64,000 nt of DNA from Bacillus salacetis (GCF_003581585.1 NZ_QXIR01000012.1:53741-117740); one strand, 5' to 3'. Shown: positions 32,085-41,221, numbered from the stretch's first letter. A program made the numbers and translations. Notes: generated by a model from the sequence alone, not told the origin.

Positions 32085-32909
32085 TTAATTTCCGTACCAG
32101 CTCTTATTGTTCTGGATCTGCGTATTATGACCCGGGTGCCAGTAATCGACGGAGTAAGAATAATCATAGTTCATGACACAGCGGATGCCGCTGCCCTGGG
32201 CGTCATGGCTCAGGCCGTAGTTGTGGGAAAATTCATGCTGCGCGGCTTTCGCAGTGTTGGTGACACCTTGGTCAAGGTTGACGCTGAACGCACTGCCGCC
32301 AGGTGCGGAAGGATACACATAGGCGATTCCGCCGGCTTCAAAGTTTGCATCCCTGGTGAATCCGACGACGAAGTCATAATTGTAGCCGCTCCAGTCCCTG
32401 CTCAGGTCAGAGAGGATCTGCGAGCTGTTTCCGCCTTGTGAAGACCAGTTTGCTACAGCCTGGACCTGGAAGTCGATGCCATGGTCACGGGTGAAAGCAT
32501 CATCTGCCTTTTCAACGATTTGCTGGACGCGTGTCTGCCAGTCGCTGTAAGCAGCACGGTATTCTTCATCCGCTACAGCCAGAACAGTGACCGTTTTGGT
32601 TGCAGCAGCTTTTGCCTGGGCTTTATTAGTATTTTTGGAAGAGAGCGTTTTTTCTGTATTCATGGATGCTTTGACTTTCCCGTTTTCATCTAGCTCCACC
32701 ACGTTGGTTGATTTCTCAACGACGGCCGGCCCTTTATCAGGGGCGAATTCCTTCGCTTTTGGAAGAGAATCAACATAAGTGGAAGTGACAGTGTGGTCAT
32801 GGTGATGATCTGTTTCCATCGCTTTATCCTTTGCGATACTGAAGGCTGGAGCGACAGAAAGGGACAGGGCAAGAGTGACAGCGGCAATTTTTGATTTTTT
32901 CAAATTCAT
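32085..32909 (-). CDS. Secreted zinc metalloprotease of the metzincin type (M84/MpriBi-like)
   Basis: Encodes 274 residues. A signal peptide (MNLKKSKIAAVTLALSLSVAPAFSIA) is followed by a His-rich stretch, a propeptide-like region to about residue 105, and a catalytic domain. HEFSHNYGLSH at 225-235 is the HExxHxxGxxH zinc site and VMN at 245-247 is the Met-turn, both metzincin marks. The modest size and the residue after the third His (Asp) match the Bacillus MpriBi group (MEROPS M84), known as secreted metalloproteases. Single gene with its own terminator. Confidence 0.85.
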   Translation of the reverse strand: MNLKKSKIAAVTLALSLSVAPAFSIAKDKAMETDHHHDHTVTSTYVDSLPKAKEFAPDKGPAVVEKSTNVVELDENGKVKASMNTEKTLSSKNTNKAQAKAAATKTVTVLAVADEEYRAAYSDWQTRVQQIVEKADDAFTRDHGIDFQVQAVANWSSQGGNSSQILSDLSRDWSGYNYDFVVGFTRDANFEAGGIAYVYPSAPGGSAFSVNLDQGVTNTAKAAQHEFSHNYGLSHDAQGSGIRCVMNYDYSYSVDYWHPGHNTQIQNNKSWYGN

Positions 32910-33209
32910 TCCTCCTCTGATAGATTACTTACTAAATTCGGAGAAAAAGCCTGTTATCCTGCTGTTTGAGGGTTGGGAAAGAACGAGAAATAATAGATAT
33001 ATTAATAGCGGATATTAGCTATTTTTGTGGAAATTTTCCTGAGAAAAGAGAATGATTCGACTCTTAATTTTGCCTCTCGATCTATTAAAACAGCATCCTT
33101 CTTTTCACCCCGTAAAAATTACCATTCCGGGGCTGTTACAGCTTTTCGCAATCGTCGGTTCAATTATGGTACAATCAGTTACGACAAAATGAGCGAAGGA
33201 AGTAATACG

Positions 33210-34583
33210 ATGAGCAAAAGAGCACCCGTTAACAAAAACGATTATATAGAGGATGCCTATTTCGAAGACCTGACCCACGACGGGAACGGGGTCACGAAAA
33301 TAGACGGCTATCCATTGTTCGTACCGAATGCCCTTCCTGGTGAAAGAGGGAAAGTCAAAGTGGTCAAGGCCAGCAAGAATTATGGGTTTGGCAAACTGAT
33401 CGAAATTCATGAGGAAAGCCAGTACCGCCAGGAGCCCCCATGCCCGATTTACCATCAGTGCGGAGGCTGTCAGGTTCAGCATATTTCTTACGAAGGCCAG
33501 CTGAAGGCGAAAGAGAAGCATGTCCGCGATGTCATGGCAAGGATCGGCAAGCTTCCGGAAGTTCCGGTCCACCCGGCGCTTGGAATGGAAGAGCCTTGGA
33601 GATACCGCAACAAAGCGGCCGTTCCGGTCGGCGAAAGGGAAGGCGGCTTGGTCGCCGGATTCTATCAGCAGCGAAGCCACGAAATCATCGACATGGACCG
33701 CTGTATCATCCAGCATGAGAAAAATGATGAGATCATCCAGAAGGTAAAAGAAATCTGCCAAAAGTACGGCATACGCCCATATAATGAAGAAAAGCACCGC
33801 GGCACGCTGAGACATATCATGACCCGTTACGGCTACCAGACAGGCGAAGTGATGGTCGTCCTGGTGACACGCACGGCAGATCTTCCGAATCAGAACCAAA
33901 TCGTTGAGGAAATCGTGAGCTCCATTGAAGGGGTTAAATCGGTCATCCAAAACGTGAACACCAAGCGCACGAATGTCATCATGGGAGACCAGACGAAGGT
34001 GCTTTGGGGAGAAGAAGTCATCTATGATTTCATCGGCGACGTTAAGTTTGCGATTTCAGCACGCTCCTTCTATCAGGTCAACCCTGATCAGACAAAGGTG
34101 CTATATGAAAAGGCACTGGAATATGCAGATTTGAGCGGAGATGAGAACGTCATCGATGCCTACTGCGGAATCGGAACCATCTCTCTGTTTCTTGCTCAAA
34201 AAGCAAAGAAGGTATATGGAGTCGAAATCGTCCCGCAGGCAATTGAAGACGCGAAGAAAAACGCCGAACTGAATGGCTTCACGAACACGGAATTCGAAGC
34301 GGGACCGGCAGAAGCCGTAATCCCAAGATGGTACGAAGAAGGCATCAAAGCAGATGTGCTAGTGGTCGATCCACCGCGAAAAGGCTGCGATGAAGCACTC
34401 TTGAATACAATATTGGAAATGAAACCGCGCAAGGTTGTATATGTATCCTGCAATCCGGCCACTCTCGCACGCGACTTGCGAGTGCTTGAAGACGGAGGCT
34501 ACAAGACGCTGGAAGTCCAGCCGGTGGATATGTTTCCGCAGACGATGCATGTGGAGTGTGTGGCGCAGTTGGTTTTAAGATAA
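33210..34583 (+). CDS. rlmCD: 23S rRNA (uracil-C5)-methyltransferase RlmCD (YefA-like)
   Basis: Encodes 457 residues. Residues 1-65 are a TRAM domain. [10 protein letters not shown] (Cys78, 84, 87) with a later Cys in MDRCIIQ provides the iron-sulfur cluster. [18 protein letters not shown] is SAM motif [11 protein letters not shown] is motif IV, and [12 protein letters not shown] holds the catalytic Cys. In Bacillus this enzyme methylates U747 and U1939 of 23S rRNA. ATG 33210 follows GAAGGAAG; earlier in-frame ATG at 33189 lacks a good site. B. subtilis also has YfjO, so the paralogue choice is not certain. Confidence 0.88.
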   Translation: MSKRAPVNKNDYIEDAYFEDLTHDGNGVTKIDGYPLFVPNALPGERGKVKVVKASKNYGFGKLIEIHEESQYRQEPPCPIYHQCGGCQVQHISYEGQLKAKEKHVRDVMARIGKLPEVPVHPALGMEEPWRYRNKAAVPVGEREGGLVAGFYQQRSHEIIDMDRCIIQHEKNDEIIQKVKEICQKYGIRPYNEEKHRGTLRHIMTRYGYQTGEVMVVLVTRTADLPNQNQIVEEIVSSIEGVKSVIQNVNTKRTNVIMGDQTKVLWGEEVIYDFIGDVKFAISARSFYQVNPDQTKVLYEKALEYADLSGDENVIDAYCGIGTISLFLAQKAKKVYGVEIVPQAIEDAKKNAELNGFTNTEFEAGPAEAVIPRWYEEGIKADVLVVDPPRKGCDEALLNTILEMKPRKVVYVSCNPATLARDLRVLEDGGYKTLEVQPVDMFPQTMHVECVAQLVLR

Positions 34584-34590
34584 AAGATGG

Positions 34591-34624
34591 AAAAGGGACA
34601 AAGGGGACACCTTGTCCTTTTTCT
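34591..34624 (+). terminator. Rho-independent terminator
   Basis: AAAAGGGACAA and TTGTCCTTTTT around AGGGGACACC. Confidence 0.65.
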
Positions 34625-34753
34625 TATGGCTTGGATGAAGTAAACATGCCTGCAGCTGTCTTAGGTTTGTGATCCGAATTCCCGAAAAACAACATCAGCC
34701 ACAAAAGCAGCAAATCCCCTCTAAACCGTGCTCTAACCTCCCCGCAACCAGCA

Positions 34754-34771
34754 GTTGCAATGGGTTGCAAC
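34754..34771. promoter_or_regulatory. Dyad GTTGCAA-N4-TTGCAAC, possible XRE operator
   Basis: A perfect 7 bp dyad around TGGG lies 75 bp before the XRE gene, a fitting place for autoregulation. Confidence 0.4.
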
Positions 34772-34846
34772 GATAATTATCTTTACTTTTTATGCTATTC
34801 TCACACATTATTGAATTATAGATTAGTAAAGGGTGGCGTTACGGAA

Positions 34847-35299
34847 ATGGTTTTTAGTGAAAAGTTGAAAACGGAGAGAAAGAACAAAGGCTGGTCTCAG
34901 GAAGAGTTGGCGGAGCAGCTGTTTGTGAGCAGGCAGTCTGTTTCTAAATGGGAGAATGGCCAGAATTATCCTAGTATCGAAGTGATCATCCGCTTAAGTG
35001 ACCTCTTTGGCATTACCATCGATGAACTGTTAAGAAGTGATGAAGAACTGCAGGAGAAGGTGATCAAGGATAGTAAGCAGTTAGCCTACCCCAAGGTAAA
35101 GTTTTTCTTTGATGTATTGTTCTTGATTGGGTTTGTCCTTTTGGTCATGAAAATCGGCGTTCTTCTTCTGAACAAATTTTTGTCTTTTGATATCACTTTT
35201 ATTGGCGGGTCTTTCCTTTGGAACTTTGGTCCGTTGATACTGATGGTTGGGGGCGGTATTGGTTCAGGTGCCGTTAAGGAGAAATATAAGGAAAGCTGA
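34847..35299 (+). CDS. XRE family regulator with C-terminal membrane domain
   Basis: Encodes 150 residues. Residues 5-60 are a Cro/CI helix-turn-helix (LKTERKNKGWSQEELAEQLF, VSRQSVSKWENGQNYPSIEV). Two membrane helices follow (FFFDVLFLIGFVLLVMKIGVLL, GSFLWNFGPLILMVGGGIGSG). Membrane-anchored XRE proteins of this form are common in Bacillus, often with an adjacent small membrane gene, not seen here. ATG 34847 is chosen from the domain start. A terminator follows at 35343. Confidence 0.85.
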   Translation: MVFSEKLKTERKNKGWSQEELAEQLFVSRQSVSKWENGQNYPSIEVIIRLSDLFGITIDELLRSDEELQEKVIKDSKQLAYPKVKFFFDVLFLIGFVLLVMKIGVLLLNKFLSFDITFIGGSFLWNFGPLILMVGGGIGSGAVKEKYKES

Positions 35300-35342
35300 A
35301 TGAAGTATGGGTAGAACAGGGTGCAAAAAAATAGAGAGGAAA

Positions 35343-35382
35343 AGCTGAAGATTCAATTAGTGATCTTCGGTCTTTTTTTTTG
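35343..35382 (+). terminator. Rho-independent terminator
   Basis: AGCTGAAGAT and ATCTTCGGTCT around TCAATTAGTG, followed by nine T. Confidence 0.75.
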
Positions 35383-35496
35383 TAAATGGAATGCAGCCAT
35401 CCGGTCAAAGCGTCTGATTCCCTGCTGGCTTTGCTCAACTTGACATTCCCCGATTTTCAATAAATGATAGGGTTAATAAATATAAGGATGATTGCA

Positions 35497-36189
35497 ATGA
35501 ATGATACAGTAAATATTTTAATAATAGAAGACGACGAGGACATCAACCGCCTGCTGTGCAATATTGTGAGCAAGAGCGGCTATTCGCCAAAGCCGGCGTA
35601 TTCCGGAACGGAAGCATTAATATACTTGGATTCTCAAAAATGGGATATGGTCCTGATTGACTTGATGCTCCCGGGTTTATCGGGTGAGGAAATTTTAAAA
35701 AAGGTAACGAATGAGAGCAATATCCCCGTTATCATCATTTCGGCGAAGCTTGAGACACAATCAAAGATCAATGCGTTAAGGGCGGGGGCTGATGATTACA
35801 TAACCAAGCCCTTCGATATTGAAGAGGTTTCTGCCAGGATCGATTCATGCCTGAGAAGATATCGTGATCTATCGGGTCCACCGGTAACGAATCAATTGAC
35901 ACATAAGGACATTATTATGGATGTGGACGCTAAGGTTGTGACAGTGAACGGGATCCAGCTCAAATTGACGGCCAGGGAATATGAAATATTGCTTCTGATG
36001 ATGTCGTCCCCCCATAAGGTTTTTTCCAAGGCGAACTTGTTCGAGAGCGTTTGGAATGAAAAATACTACGGAGATGAAAATACGATAAATGTCCATTTGA
36101 GCAATATCAGGAGCAAGCTGGCGAAAGCAAATGGGGATGAAGAGTATATTGAAACCGTCTGGGGAATGGGCTGCAAACTCAAATCTTAA
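35497..36189 (+). CDS. Response regulator, OmpR/PhoB family
   Basis: Encodes 230 residues. The receiver domain has the acidic pocket EDDED at 11-15, phospho-acceptor Asp55 in LIDLMLPG and Lys in ITKPFD. The C-terminal winged helix ends with YGDENTINVHLSNIRSKLA and YIETVWGMGCKL. The cognate kinase is probably the one at 37975; two ABC exporter genes lie in between, the usual order for peptide-antibiotic (bacitracin-like) sensing and export loci. ATG 35497 follows AAGGATG. Direct repeats at 36186-36223 are its likely binding site. Confidence 0.9.
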   Translation: MNDTVNILIIEDDEDINRLLCNIVSKSGYSPKPAYSGTEALIYLDSQKWDMVLIDLMLPGLSGEEILKKVTNESNIPVIIISAKLETQSKINALRAGADDYITKPFDIEEVSARIDSCLRRYRDLSGPPVTNQLTHKDIIMDVDAKVVTVNGIQLKLTAREYEILLLMMSSPHKVFSKANLFESVWNEKYYGDENTINVHLSNIRSKLAKANGDEEYIETVWGMGCKLKS

Positions 36190-36240
36190 GGTTTTCTTAA
36201 GAATTCACTTAAGGGTTTCTTATGGTTTCCTTCTTATAGT
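36186..36240 (+). promoter_or_regulatory. Direct repeats and promoter of the ABC/kinase genes
   Basis: TTAAGGTTTTCTTAA (from 36186) recurs as TTAAGGGTTTCTTAT (from 36209), 23 bp apart, upstream of TATAGT (36235-36240). Tandem direct repeats ahead of the -10 box are typical for activation by an OmpR-type regulator. Confidence 0.6.
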
Positions 36241-36286
36241 GTAGAAGTGTTCGAATTTAAATGTAGACGTAAGGAGGAAACTCATC

Positions 36287-37210
36287 GTGAGTGACTATGT
36301 ATTGACGACGGGCCAATTGTCGAAAAAATATCAAAAGAATATGGCGCTTGATAAAGTGAGTTTAAAGATAGAAAAAGGTTCTATTTATGGGTTCATCGGT
36401 CAGAACGGTGCCGGGAAATCAACGTTGATCCGGGTGGTGACCGGCCTTGCCTATCCATCATCGGGAACATATGAATTGTTTGGGAAAAATAGTGAACGGG
36501 ATATCATCGAAGCAAGGAAGAGAATCGGAACGATCATTGAAGGACCTGCATTATATCCCCAGATGACAGCCAAGGACAACCTGGAAGCACACCGTCTTTT
36601 GAAAGGCATACCGGGCAGGGAGTGCATCGACAAAACGCTTAAGCTGGTTGGTTTGCAGGATACAGGAAAAAAGAAGGCGAAGAATTTTTCTTTGGGAATG
36701 AAGCAGCGCCTCGGTTTGGCCATTGCATTATTGGGAGATCCCGAGTTTTTGATTCTGGATGAACCTATCAACGGACTGGATCCTATGGGGGTTGTGGAAA
36801 TCCGGGAACTTCTGAAAAAACTGAACAGGGAATACGGGATCACGATTTTGATCTCAAGCCATATTTTAAGCGAGCTGCATCTGCTGGCCACACACTATGG
36901 CATCATCCATAAAGGCGAGCTGCTGGAACAGTTATCTGCGAAAGAGCTTCAAGAAAAATGCCAGCAGTACCTGCATATCAAAGTTGATGATCCGAGCAAG
37001 GCGGCAACCATAATAGAAAGCCGGTTAACTACACAGGAGTTTGAAGTGATGCCGGACGGAACGATCAAACTGTTTGCCTCTGTTGATGCACCAGGAAAAG
37101 TTTCCAAAATGTTAACCGATGAAGGCATGATCATCGAAGAATTCATGCCGATGGGGGAAGATTTGGAAACGTATTTCAGCAATCGCATCGGAGGTGTTCA
37201 GCATGGGTAA
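36287..37210 (+). CDS. ABC transporter ATP-binding protein (BcrA-like)
   Basis: Encodes 307 residues. Walker A GQNGAGKST, signature FSLGMKQRLG (LGMKQ variant of LSGGQ usual for BcrA/LanF-type exporters), Walker B FLILDEPINGLDP and switch His in ISSHILSEL. A C-terminal domain of about 80 residues ends YFSNRIGG. Works with the ABC-2 permease that overlaps its end; exports or detoxifies peptide antibiotics in relatives. GTG 36287 follows AAGGAGG. Confidence 0.92.
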   Translation: MSDYVLTTGQLSKKYQKNMALDKVSLKIEKGSIYGFIGQNGAGKSTLIRVVTGLAYPSSGTYELFGKNSERDIIEARKRIGTIIEGPALYPQMTAKDNLEAHRLLKGIPGRECIDKTLKLVGLQDTGKKKAKNFSLGMKQRLGLAIALLGDPEFLILDEPINGLDPMGVVEIRELLKKLNREYGITILISSHILSELHLLATHYGIIHKGELLEQLSAKELQEKCQQYLHIKVDDPSKAATIIESRLTTQEFEVMPDGTIKLFASVDAPGKVSKMLTDEGMIIEEFMPMGEDLETYFSNRIGGVQHG

Positions 37211-37952
37211 CTTAATGAGGACAGAGTGGTATAAATTAAAGAAAGATCGATCATTCCGTTTCTTGAGCTGGATGCTGCTTGCGCTTGCTGTGCTGTTTCC
37301 TCTTATAGAATTCGACAATGGTGCTGCAAGCCTGCCTGCAGTAAGTGATTACTACAAGGAAAGCATACTTGGACCGCATGCGAATATTGTGAAGCTGATC
37401 CCCAGCATCCTCGCCGGTTTCTTTATCACGAGTGAATACTCCATGGGAACAATGAAAAGCATCGTATCTTCAGGGAAAAGCAGGCTGAGTATCTACTCTG
37501 CGAAGTTACTTGTGTTTTCCATTGGAGCAGTCATCATATCATTGATTTTACCTGTCGTGATGACAGGGGCGAGTGCTGTCTACTTTGGATTTGACGGCAT
37601 GCCGGAAATCTCCTATTATCTTCAAACACTAGGGCTGATTGTTTTATACGGAGCAGCATTTGCCTCGATCATGGCAATCTTTTCGATTCTGTTTACTGAC
37701 AGTGGAAAAACGATAGGATTTCTTCTGATGTTCTTTGTGTTTGCTGACTGGCCGCTGCAAATGCTGGCAGCCAAAGTGCCGTTTTTTGAACCGATACTCA
37801 ATCATTCTGTTTTTATGTTGATTTACAAAATCAGCATCATAGAGAGCTTGAATAGCAGTGACATGGTTTTCATAGTAGTGATTCCGATTCTGACGTTCCT
37901 GCTGTTTTGGGGAATAGGCGTCTATATTTTTAAACGAAAAGAAATCAAGTAA
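37203..37952 (+). CDS. ABC-2 type permease (BcrB-like)
   Basis: Encodes 249 residues with six membrane helices and the conserved start MRTEWYKLKKDRSFRFLSWM plus STGTMKSIVSSGKSR-like YSMGTMKSIVSSGKSRLSIY, the ABC-2 family mark. It pairs with the ATPase at 36287, which it overlaps by eight bases. ATG 37203 has GGAGGTG at seven bases. Substrate unknown; a peptide antibiotic is likely from locus order. Confidence 0.88.
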   Translation: MGNLMRTEWYKLKKDRSFRFLSWMLLALAVLFPLIEFDNGAASLPAVSDYYKESILGPHANIVKLIPSILAGFFITSEYSMGTMKSIVSSGKSRLSIYSAKLLVFSIGAVIISLILPVVMTGASAVYFGFDGMPEISYYLQTLGLIVLYGAAFASIMAIFSILFTDSGKTIGFLLMFFVFADWPLQMLAAKVPFFEPILNHSVFMLIYKISIIESLNSSDMVFIVVIPILTFLLFWGIGVYIFKRKEIK

Positions 37953-37974
37953 CCAAGAAAGCGGGTGAGGTCCA

Positions 37975-38889
37975 ATGTTCTATTTGTTCATAATCGTCAT
38001 GATAGCATTCGCCATTGTCCTCACTCGTTTCTATCTGCTGAAAAAAGAAATCAAACGTACAACCCGGCAGCTTCATCAATTCAATCAGAATCAAACAAGC
38101 AAGAAGATTGATATAAACTTTAATGACCGCCATTTCGAGGAGCTGGCAAAGGAAATCAATAATCAGATTGACCTGACGAAACAAGCAGAGGCAGTCAAGC
38201 GCTCAACGGAAAATGAGTTGAAACAGGCGATCTCTCATATCTCGCATGATATCCGTACGCCCATGACCTCGATCCTCGGATATATTCAGTTTCTGGAATC
38301 AGATGAGGTTAGTCCCGGGCTGAAAAAAGAATACATCGCAACGATAAAGAACAGCGCAGGAAGGTTAAAGGTGCTTCTTGAGGATTTCTTCGAGCTGTCG
38401 ATTATTGAACAAACCGAATATCCGATGAAGATGGAGAGGGTCAGATTCAACGATTTGATTGTTGAGGCACTGCTCGGCTTTTATGAGGAATTTAATAAGA
38501 GGAAAATAGAGCCGGAAATGCATATTCCGGACAATGATGTCATGGCAATGGCCGATGCATCTGCTGTTAAAAGAGTAGTGGAAAACCTGGTGGTCAATGC
38601 CATCCGGTACTCAATGGGGAATGTGGCCATCTGCCTTGAAGAAAGGGATGAAGCGGTCCAACTGAGGATATCCAACACCGTCGATAAGCTTAGTGAACAG
38701 GATGTCCATCACATGTTCGACCGTTTTTATAAGGCGGATCAGACCCGGACAGGAAAAGGAACCGGGCTGGGGCTGCCGATTGGGAAAAGCTTGATGGAGA
38801 AAATGAATGGGAAAATCTCTGCAGACTTAAAGGGGAATCGATTGACCATGGTTTGCGAATGGAATTCCGTAAGAACGCCAACACAATAA
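37975..38889 (+). CDS. Sensor histidine kinase
   Basis: Encodes 304 residues. One N-terminal membrane helix (MFYLFIIVMIAFAIVLTRFY), a short coiled coil, the H box HISHDIRTPMTS with phospho-His91, and the ATPase domain with N box VVENLVVNAIRYSM and G box GKGTGLGLPIGK. There is almost no extracellular part, so it probably senses the transporter rather than the drug itself. Its response regulator is encoded at 35497, before the two ABC genes. A terminator follows at 38903. Confidence 0.92.
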   Translation: MFYLFIIVMIAFAIVLTRFYLLKKEIKRTTRQLHQFNQNQTSKKIDINFNDRHFEELAKEINNQIDLTKQAEAVKRSTENELKQAISHISHDIRTPMTSILGYIQFLESDEVSPGLKKEYIATIKNSAGRLKVLLEDFFELSIIEQTEYPMKMERVRFNDLIVEALLGFYEEFNKRKIEPEMHIPDNDVMAMADASAVKRVVENLVVNAIRYSMGNVAICLEERDEAVQLRISNTVDKLSEQDVHHMFDRFYKADQTRTGKGTGLGLPIGKSLMEKMNGKISADLKGNRLTMVCEWNSVRTPTQ

Positions 38890-38902
38890 ATGATTCACCA
38901 CT

Positions 38903-38935
38903 AAAAGGACAAGCTGACGGCTTGTCCTTTTTTCT
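38903..38935 (+). terminator. Rho-independent terminator
   Basis: AAAAGGACAAGC, TGACG, GCTTGTCCTTTT with further T. Confidence 0.85.
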
Positions 38936-39020
38936 ATGGTTTAAAAGTGAGATGCCTCTCAATTGATTTAAATAAAAATTTCATTTTACATCGGTTCAAA
39001 ATGTGTTGTCAAGAGAAAAG

Positions 39021-39049
39021 TTGTGATCCATTACAAAAAATGCTATAAT
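39021..39049 (+). promoter_or_regulatory. Sigma-A promoter
   Basis: TTGTGA (39021-39026), 17 bp, TATAAT (39044-39049), about 125 bp upstream of the gene at 39176. Confidence 0.6.
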
Positions 39050-39175
39050 TATAATCAGTTAATTTTTGACCGAACGTTTAAATCAACATTTGATAACACC
39101 AAAGGGAAATTCAAACAGTTTTTGTGAGCTTTTTAGCAATAGTACCCGAGTCATAACACAAGGAGGACTAGTATA

Positions 39176-40030
39176 TTGAATTTAATCAATAAGAAAGTTA
39201 CACATAAGCGGTTTGGTATGGGAAGTATCGTCAATCATAGCGATGCGGTGGTTGAAATACACTTCGCCTCGGAAAGTAAGAAATTCGTTTACCCGGATGT
39301 GTTTGGAAAGCACTTGAAACTGCATGATGAAAAAATTGCGGATTCACTCGAGAAAATTCTACACGAGAAGGAAATGGAACTGAAAGAGGAAGAAAGGAAG
39401 AAGGAAGAGGAGAAGGAGCTGCAAAGGAAATACCAGGAGCTTCGCCTCGGCCATGAAAAACTTATGAAAAATCATACGCTTCATCCTGAATCCCAGATGG
39501 TTTCGTGGTGTGATGCCGAAGAACGGAATACTGCCTTTTCAGAATGGAAGGTGTCTTCAGGTGTCATCAAAAGCGGGAATAATAAGGGGAAGCCTAACAA
39601 ACCCATCCGCCTGCATCAGAACAGCGCGGTCCTGCTGACAGCGATTGATTCCGATTCGCCTGAAAAAGACAGGGAGATCCTGGGTGTCTATATGGTGAAA
39701 GATAATTTCATCGGGAAGCTTTGTGAGGATGGAAACATTCCTGCTCATTCCGAATACAGACTTCAGCTTACAGAAGAGGAATCCGCACAGATGCCTTTTT
39801 GGAAGTATTACGCGAATGAAAAATCCCCTCTGAAGACGACGTGGAATACAGGTAAATACCGATATTTTGATAACTCATGGATGGCCCAGATCCTGCGCGA
39901 CATCGTTTCATTGAGAAGCGGCACCGAGGAACAAGAACTGGCACAGCAATTCCTGGATCATTTCTGTAAGATGAATCAAATTGTTGAGCAAGATTTACCG
40001 GAACCAAATGGAGCATTACTGCGTGCGTAG
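39176..40030 (+). CDS. Hypothetical protein: small beta domain, coiled coil, C-terminal domain
   Basis: Encodes 284 residues. Residues 1-48 (NKKVTHKRFGMGSIVNHSDA, VVEIHFASESKKFVYPDVF) resemble the Tudor-like beta-barrel found at the end of UvrD/PcrA helicases and in RNA-polymerase-associated proteins. Residues 50-95 are a highly charged coiled coil (EKEMELKEEERKKEEEKELQ). The C-terminal part with FWKYYANEKSPLKTTWNTGKYRYFDN is unknown. Start TTG 39176 follows AAGGAGGA. A role bound to RNA polymerase or nucleic acid is only a guess from the first domain. Confidence 0.65.
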   Translation: MNLINKKVTHKRFGMGSIVNHSDAVVEIHFASESKKFVYPDVFGKHLKLHDEKIADSLEKILHEKEMELKEEERKKEEEKELQRKYQELRLGHEKLMKNHTLHPESQMVSWCDAEERNTAFSEWKVSSGVIKSGNNKGKPNKPIRLHQNSAVLLTAIDSDSPEKDREILGVYMVKDNFIGKLCEDGNIPAHSEYRLQLTEEESAQMPFWKYYANEKSPLKTTWNTGKYRYFDNSWMAQILRDIVSLRSGTEEQELAQQFLDHFCKMNQIVEQDLPEPNGALLRA

Positions 40031-40060
40031 ATAGGAGCAAGGATCACTGCAAATAGTGTT

Positions 40061-40096
40061 AAAAAGGGACAAGGCAGCGGCCTTGTCCTTTTTTCT
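40061..40096. terminator. Rho-independent terminator between converging genes
   Basis: AAAAAGGGACAAGGC, AGCG, GCCTTGTCCTTTTTT; symmetrical enough to serve both strands. Confidence 0.85.
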
Positions 40097-40097
40097 T

Positions 40098-40117
40098 GTT
40101 GATTAAACGTTTGATTA
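40098..40117. promoter_or_regulatory. Copy of the TTAATCAAACGTTTGATTAA palindrome
   Basis: TTGATTAAACGTTTGATTAA, an imperfect copy of the dyad at 15934. It lies between a terminator and the 3' end of the TetR gene, a place that is odd for an operator. Confidence 0.35.
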
Positions 40118-40142
40118 ACAGGATGGTTTTGGGAAAACCCAA

Positions 40143-40994
40143 TCATTTATCCGAAAAGTACTGGGAGATGAACTCCCGATAGGAATTTAAGCTTGGGTAG
40201 CCCGAGAAGTTGGACAGCATGCCCTGGATGACCGGCACCCGCGGGTTCTCTTTGCCAATTTCCTCTTTCAGGACTTGGAAGGTGACGGCCAGTTCGTCCG
40301 AACCCAGTTTCTCGACTTCTTCTTCCAGGTCTTTCAGGACGGTGGCCAGCTTCGGCTGTTCCGAAAATAGCATGTTGGACAGAACCGTTTCTGCTTTTTC
40401 TTTTGTAAAGAAGGGCTTGTCCGTATGGATATCTTTGACGATGCTGTCCAGCCTGTTCAGCATGTATTCCGTCAGGCTCCTCAGATCGAAATTTTGTGTC
40501 GAGAACAGCAGGATGCCCATATATGATTTAATGATGCCTTCAAGGATGATCGTGATATCCCATGAGAAGGGCTCGATTTCCGGACCGTAGATTTCTATAA
40601 TGTTCTTTCTGTAATTCTGATGTGTAGACATTTGTTTTTCAAAAATAAGCTGCTTAACAGTCTCATTTCTTGGGATGGCCTGCTCCTTGGCCAGCATGAC
40701 AAGAAGGTCACGGTGGGTGATGAAATGGGAGTAGACTGCCATTTGTTCCCGGATCAGCTTTTCCCTGGGATCCTGAATATCCTTTATTTCTTCGCGGATT
40801 GCACTGCTGATCATGTCGAAATGATATTGCAGGATCCCCAGTAATAGGTCGTCTTTTGATTTGAAGTGTAAATAAAAAGCTCCTTTTGAAATCCCGCTTT
40901 CAGTGGCAATCTCCTGGACGGAGGTGGTTGAAAACCCCTTGCTGGCAAACAGCCTCATCCCAACTTCAATTATCTGCATTTCTTTTTCATTCAT
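40143..40994 (-). CDS. yerO: TetR/AcrR family regulator, YerO-like
   Basis: Encodes 283 residues, long for TetR and similar to YerO of B. subtilis (289). The N-terminal helix-turn-helix is EVGMRLFASKGFSTTSVQEI then ATESGISKGAFYLHFKSKDD. The long C-terminal domain would bind an amphipathic ligand. It is divergent from the swrC pump gene, as expected for its repressor, and two TetR-like dyads (41104, 41149) lie between the two genes. Confidence 0.8.
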   Translation of the reverse strand: MNEKEMQIIEVGMRLFASKGFSTTSVQEIATESGISKGAFYLHFKSKDDLLLGILQYHFDMISSAIREEIKDIQDPREKLIREQMAVYSHFITHRDLLVMLAKEQAIPRNETVKQLIFEKQMSTHQNYRKNIIEIYGPEIEPFSWDITIILEGIIKSYMGILLFSTQNFDLRSLTEYMLNRLDSIVKDIHTDKPFFTKEKAETVLSNMLFSEQPKLATVLKDLEEEVEKLGSDELAVTFQVLKEEIGKENPRVPVIQGMLSNFSGYPSLNSYREFISQYFSDK

Positions 40995-41097
40995 AGTAAA
41001 TCCCCCCGGAACCCCGTGTTCAACTTATAGTATATCCGAAATGTGAAACTTTTGATAACGGTGATCGTAAATAACTGTGTAAAAAGTAACAAAAAGA

Positions 41098-41164
41098 TTG
41101 ACTACTGACTGGTCGGTCAGTTATATTTGATTTATTGCTATTGGGGTTATGACTAACCGGTCAT
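41098..41164 (+). promoter_or_regulatory. swrC promoter with two TetR-type operators
   Basis: TTGACT (41098-41103), an 18 bp spacer and TATATT (41122-41127) form a sigma-A promoter. The spacer is ACTGACTGGTCGGTCAGT, a dyad that fills it completely. A second similar dyad ATGACTAACCGGTCAT lies at 41149-41164, near or after the start point. Both share TGACY-N-CCGGTCA-like halves and suit the divergent TetR-family repressor. Confidence 0.75.
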
Positions 41165-41221
41165 TTACATTATACCAAAGCTGTCAACCTTATTCAAAAG
41201 GGAAGAGGAAGGTGTCTTTTA

